DNA from: Candidatus Zixiibacteriota bacterium
GTDB lineage: Bacteria; SM23-81; DAOVCL01
Assembly: GCA_030670005.1 (NCBI GenBank)
Contig: DAOVCL010000004.1
Coordinates: forward strand, 1 to 27,370
Direction: 5' to 3'
Length of the DNA: 27,370 nt
A program made the translations under genes and the position numbers. The notes beneath the pieces are model-generated. The model was not told where the DNA came from, ran no database searches, and worked only from the letters and a program-made list of their open reading frames with translations. Positions 24,645-27,370 of this stretch are shown here, piece after piece. The stretch's first letter is position 1; the number at the start of each line of letters is the position of its first letter.

Positions 24645-26216
24645 ATGTCAAAATTCTTTATTGCTCTGTTTATAAAAACTTGTCTTATACTAATCTCATT
24701 TCCTGGTTTCTCCCAAGACTATCCAGATTTAAACTTATACCAACATTATAGTGGATACTGGAATGTAGATACAATCATTGCAGTAAAAGGCAATATTGAC
24801 TATAGACACAAGGAAGAATATGACCAATATTTTGAAAGGCTTTCGAGAAATGAGGAATTTATTGTAAAATCTGTAATGGAATTGGATTCAACAGATTTAA
24901 AAAAACATTTGTTCTTTTTTGGCACTTTTGATTCATATTCTAATTTAGAGGTTTATACACCTCCTTCCTTTTCAATTTTAGAAAATGGATTTAAATTAGG
25001 TCCATATTTATTCATCGATTCTTTAGATGTTATCTTTCTTTTTTCAAATGATAGTACTCGTCTATTTCACATAGGTAACTCAATGGAGGGTGTTAAATCT
25101 ATATGGACAACCTTTCATGGTATGGAACAATATATGGTAATGCAGAATCATACAATAACGCACCACGGATTTCTAAATAATGGAAAATTTGATGCATCAT
25201 TGCATGTAGACATGATAGAAGAGAGAAATAAAGTTTTAGAAAAATACGAAACTGAACATTATATTTTTTATTGTCCAAAAAACTTTTTCTCTAATAGAGA
25301 GAGAGACTCTTTATTTCAAGCTGAAGACGTGAAGTTTGAGAGAATTTTAAAAGTGTTAGAATTAGAATATCTTGGGCGAAAGATTGAATGCTACATCTAT
25401 GAAGACAAATACCAAAAACTCCGATTATCATTTACACCAGGTTATGGCAATACCTTCATAAAAGCATGGCAAAATCATTCCATTGGTTTTGGCGCTGTTG
25501 AACATGAGAGCATTCATATTCTTTTTGACAACCAAACGAAAAATCAAAACACTTTCTTAAGTGAAGGTGCTATGGGTTACTATTACTCCACCTTGGATAG
25601 TACTGAATGGAAAAAGAACAGATTAGCCATAAGCTTACATCACGATTTGCCTATTAAAGAACTGCTAACCGATTATAGCGGTCTTTTTTGGAGAAGGTCT
25701 AATAAAGCCTATCCTGCTTCAGCTCATTTCGTTAAGTTTCTGATAGATACCTATGGTTTGGAGCGTTTTAAGCGACTTTGTTCTAAAGGCGTAGAAGAAG
25801 GATTTAAAATGGCTTATGATAAATCCATAGACCAGATTATTGATGAATGGAAAAAATATGTTGAATTGACCAAAGTAGATTTGGGACCTGAAATAAAAAT
25901 TACCTTTCGAGTTATTTCAAAAGTATATCCTGACAGTTCAATTTACATCACCGGTGATCATGAGAAATTAGGTAATTGGGATCCCGGTCTTGTTTCATTG
26001 ACTAGACAAAAAGACGGTAGTTGGAGTAAAACTTTTTCATTTTATGATGGAATGATCCTAAATTATAAAATTACCCGTGGCTCATGGGATAAAGAAGCAG
26101 TAAGTGCTGATGGGAAAGTACCACCAAATTCTGTTTTTGAAGTTAAAGGAGATTCAACGATTAATATTGTAGTTGAAAATTGGACAGATAACTTTCGAGA
26201 AATAATACCAACGTAA
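24645..26216 (+). CDS. Exported HExxH metallopeptidase-like protein with CBM20-like domain
   Basis: The only gene of cassette 2, encoding 523 residues from the ATG at 24645 (GGAGG at 24635-24639, 5 nt upstream; TTG 24633 overlaps the site and is rejected). The signal peptide spans about 1-25, ending in PGFSQ. A zinc peptidase signature H287-E288-S-I-H291 is followed by E307 in FLSEGAMGYY, as in gluzincins. Residues 415-515 resemble a CBM20 starch-binding domain (SIYITGDHEKLGNWDP, then GSWSKTFSF and YKITRGSWDKEAV). No exact family is recognised for residues 30-250. The substrate is unknown. It is very AT-rich, and its stop lies directly before attC2. Confidence 0.8.
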   Translation: MSKFFIALFIKTCLILISFPGFSQDYPDLNLYQHYSGYWNVDTIIAVKGNIDYRHKEEYDQYFERLSRNEEFIVKSVMELDSTDLKKHLFFFGTFDSYSNLEVYTPPSFSILENGFKLGPYLFIDSLDVIFLFSNDSTRLFHIGNSMEGVKSIWTTFHGMEQYMVMQNHTITHHGFLNNGKFDASLHVDMIEERNKVLEKYETEHYIFYCPKNFFSNRERDSLFQAEDVKFERILKVLELEYLGRKIECYIYEDKYQKLRLSFTPGYGNTFIKAWQNHSIGFGAVEHESIHILFDNQTKNQNTFLSEGAMGYYYSTLDSTEWKKNRLAISLHHDLPIKELLTDYSGLFWRRSNKAYPASAHFVKFLIDTYGLERFKRLCSKGVEEGFKMAYDKSIDQIIDEWKKYVELTKVDLGPEIKITFRVISKVYPDSSIYITGDHEKLGNWDPGLVSLTRQKDGSWSKTFSFYDGMILNYKITRGSWDKEAVSADGKVPPNSVFEVKGDSTINIVVENWTDNFREIIPT

Positions 26217-26217
26217 T

Positions 26218-26320
26218 GCGTCTAACACATCGCTCAACTCGACCGAAAACGCGGGGCATGAATTTGGTTAAGTCACGTTTTTTTAAGCGTTTTCGGTGGG
26301 TTAGCTCCAGCGTTAGGCAG
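26218..26320. other. attC2 recombination site
   Basis: The left core GCGTCTAAC (26218-26226) is the exact reverse complement of the cassette 2 start GTTAGACGC at 24596. The right core is GTTAGGC (26312-26318); both fit the RYYYAAC and GTTRRRY consensus perfectly. The arms ACCGAAAACGC (26242-26252) and GCGTTTTCGGT (26287-26297) are perfectly complementary over 11 bp. An outer GCTCAAC/GTTAGC pair has one extra base, typical of extrahelical bases in folded attC. Confidence 0.92.
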
Positions 26321-26408
26321 ATTGCATCTTTTGGGTTGGCAAATTGTACAAAGCCGATTACAGTTTAGATCGTAACCCGCTTACCAGCATAACAGAACAC
26401 ATTCACCA

Positions 26409-26743
26409 ATGCGACTCCCGAACAAAGAAAAGGCTTATATTCCGCCGAACAAACTCACTGGCTATTTGCTCTCAGAAACCCATGCTGTGGGGAAGTCCAA
26501 AGCCAAGTTTTTCCGTCCCCTCGGCTTTGATGAAACTACCGTTGAGCAGTTGGAACAGGGACTACTGGCAATTGCACAAACAAACGAGGTAAGAGAAAGC
26601 GTAGCCCTTCCCCACGGCACGAAGTATGTAATTGATGGCCTTTTGAAAACGCCAAAGGGAACTGTTGTCCGCAACCCACAATATGGATTTTGGAAGCCGA
26701 AGATGAGAATCCTCGATTCATAACGGCCTATCCGATCAAATGA
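26409..26743 (+). pseudogene. DUF6883-like gene with a frameshift near its end
   Basis: First gene of cassette 3. The N-terminal frame gives MRLPNKEKAYIPPNKLTGYL and then SKAKFFRPLGF and KYVIDGLLKTPKG, which fit the DUF6883 family. In frame, it ends at 26723 with an aberrant tail. In another frame the family's normal ending, TIWILEAEDENPRFITAYP, is present from about 26678 to the TGA at 26741-26743. A small indel near 26665-26680 therefore separates the two. The repaired stop overlaps the ATG of the next gene by ATGA, which supports a formerly intact, coupled pair. The function of the family is unknown. Confidence 0.7.
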
Positions 26744-26981
26744 GCAAAGAAGTGGTAGGAATGATGATCAGGGAATTGGATGCCGTGGTTCAGAAGATTA
26801 TGGCCTTAAACGTGGCGATGTTGGTGCAATGGTTCATTGCTACAGGGATGGGAAAGCATTCGAAGTAGAATTTGTGACAGGGGAAGGGGAGACAGTGGCT
26901 GTTGTAACATTGTCCATAGAGGACATTCGTCCAATGCGCCGTGAGGAAATCCTTCATGTTTGTGCACTTGTGTCTGCATAA
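26740..26981 (+). pseudogene. DUF4926-like gene with an internal deletion and frameshift
   Basis: Second gene of cassette 3. The frame from ATG 26740 reads MIRELDAVVQ and then goes off to a stop at 26866. In a second frame, GAA at 26793 starts EDYGLKRGDVGAMVHCYRDG and continues to VAVVTLSIEDIRPM, ending at 26981. Together they match DUF4926, except that a few residues between VV and YGLK are missing, so an out-of-frame deletion is likely around 26790. DUF6883 and DUF4926 genes are often neighbours, which agrees with this arrangement. It is unlikely to make a functional protein. Confidence 0.7.
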
Positions 26982-26997
26982 TTTTTATAAGATGCCA

Positions 26998-27062
26998 CTG
27001 CCCAACCCCTCTCCTCAGCCGACACGCCTGTCGGCGGGCGGCTGAGCTCGATGGCGTTATAG
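26998..27062. other. attC3 recombination site
   Basis: The left core CTGCCCAAC (26998-27006) matches the reverse complement of the cassette 3 start (GTTAGGCAG at 26312) with one mismatch. The right core is GTTATAG (27056-27062), a less exact GTTRRRY. The arms CTCAGCCG (27014-27021) and CGGCTGAG (27039-27046) are perfect. At about 65 bases it is near the short end for attC. Confidence 0.7.
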
Positions 27063-27278
27063 CGCAGCCAATCGGCGAAGTCTGTCAATGGTCCAAACAG
27101 CAGGTTGATGAACGGTTCGTGGCTTTTTTCGTTATGCTCGGGATGAGCGAATCGAATCTGCACAATCCTGATGTTGCTTGGATAAGTCGATGGAGTCAGG
27201 CTGAAAAATAGAAGTCAAGGACATAGAGGAGGGCAAGCCGAAAGCGTTTGACAGTTTCTGCACCACCGTCCCCCATTT
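27057..27278. other. Start of a fourth cassette or array remnant, no clear gene
   Basis: After attC3 there are 222 bases before the right copy of the 92-bp repeat. No strong gene or matching attC left core (expected GCGCTATAAC) is seen. A minus-strand frame (26954-27163) reads through attC3 and has a protein-like stretch (HPEHNEKSHEPFINLLFGPL), but it has no good start site. It is noted, not called. Confidence 0.4.
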
Positions 27279-27370
27279 CCTGTTATCCAGTCGAGAGCGG
27301 GGGTGTTATACGGAAACCATATAAGACCCGTAGATAAATCCATATCTAATTATGCCGTTCTGAAACGCAA
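27279..27370. repeat. 92-bp direct repeat, copy 2 (reaches window edge)
   Basis: Same sequence as 22616-22707 with four differences, including GTTATAC (27305-27311) and GGAAACCATATAAG (27312-27325). It is not preceded by integrase sequence. The match continues to the last base, so the true repeat may be longer. Confidence 0.85.

Larger units (their letters stand above)
22802..27056 (+). mobile_element. Integron gene-cassette array (three cassettes)
   Basis: Three consecutive cassettes are defined by attC sites: 22802-24596, 24597-26312 and 26313-27056. In each, the 1L core of the attC is complementary to the first bases of that same cassette, the circle-closure rule for integron cassettes. 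All genes are on the + strand. Cassettes 1 and 2 are much richer in A+T than the chromosome on the left, use AAA and TTA codons, and nearly lack the AGG arginine codons seen elsewhere. That shows a foreign origin. Confidence 0.85.

Noticed and set aside
26344..26592. Overlapping + frame inside cassette 3
   Set aside because: The DUF6883 signature is in the other frame; this one lacks a ribosome site and any domain.
27057..27305. A complete fourth cassette ending at GTTATAC 27305
   Set aside because: The expected left core GCGCTATAAC is missing and no paired arms are seen; the downstream sequence is needed.
1..27370. tRNA or rRNA genes
   Set aside because: No cloverleaf with conserved GTTCGAATC-type arm or rRNA sequence was noticed by eye; a covariance search would be needed to exclude a small RNA fully.

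Overview
The window reads as a chromosomal segment of an uncultivated Gram-negative bacterium, probably of the FCB (Fibrobacteres-Chlorobi-Bacteroidetes) assemblage or a related candidate phylum. An outer membrane is indicated by an LptD-type LPS transporter, a LapA/LapB pair and a DUF5686 barrel protein. A long secreted repeat protein ends in a type IX secretion (Por) sorting tail. Housekeeping genes use AGG for arginine heavily and often start at TTG, which hints at a thermophile-like codon habit but does not name a phylum.

Layout, left to right. (1) 1-5099: rpsA, with mtaB overlapping its stop, then miaB after a 519-base gap holding a palindromic element. (2) 5399-7799: an apparent operon lapA-lapB-TPR/SPOR lipoprotein closed by a hairpin plus T-run. 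(3) 7803-10427: mutS, starting 3 nt after that terminator. (4) 10400-14700: a SAM methyltransferase and the T9SS-tailed 14-repeat protein, embedded in clusters of short perfect hairpins. (5) 14730-15582: trmO and an S23-type four-helix-bundle gene with inverted-repeat flanks. (6) 15642-22078: a tight run of ROK sugar kinase, lptD and the DUF5686 protein, separated by 7 and 1 nt. (7) 22079-27370: an integron-like accessory region.

The accessory region is the main discovery. It starts with a surviving C-terminal fragment of an integron-type tyrosine recombinase on the + strand, with a consensus sigma70-like promoter at its start. Three recombination sites of attC form follow at 24467-24604, 26218-26320 and 26998-27062. 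Each site's left core (RYYYAAC-like) is the reverse complement of the first bases of its own cassette, exactly for the first two and with one mismatch for the third. This fixes cassette limits at 22802-24596, 24597-26312 and 26313-27056. Cassette 1 carries a lipoprotein with a GExxxH-type motif and a small zinc-ribbon membrane protein. Cassette 2 carries an exported HExxH protein with a C-terminal CBM20-like domain. Cassette 3 carries a frameshifted DUF6883/DUF4926 gene pair. The first two cassettes are strikingly AT-rich against the flanking chromosome. A 92-bp direct repeat lies just after the recombinase fragment and again at the right edge of the window, so the array probably continues beyond it.

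Functional themes: three enzymes acting at tRNA position A37 (MtaB, MiaB, TrmO); envelope and LPS assembly (LapA, LapB, SPOR protein, LptD, DUF5686 protein); mismatch repair; and a cassette array of exported proteins next to a dead integrase.
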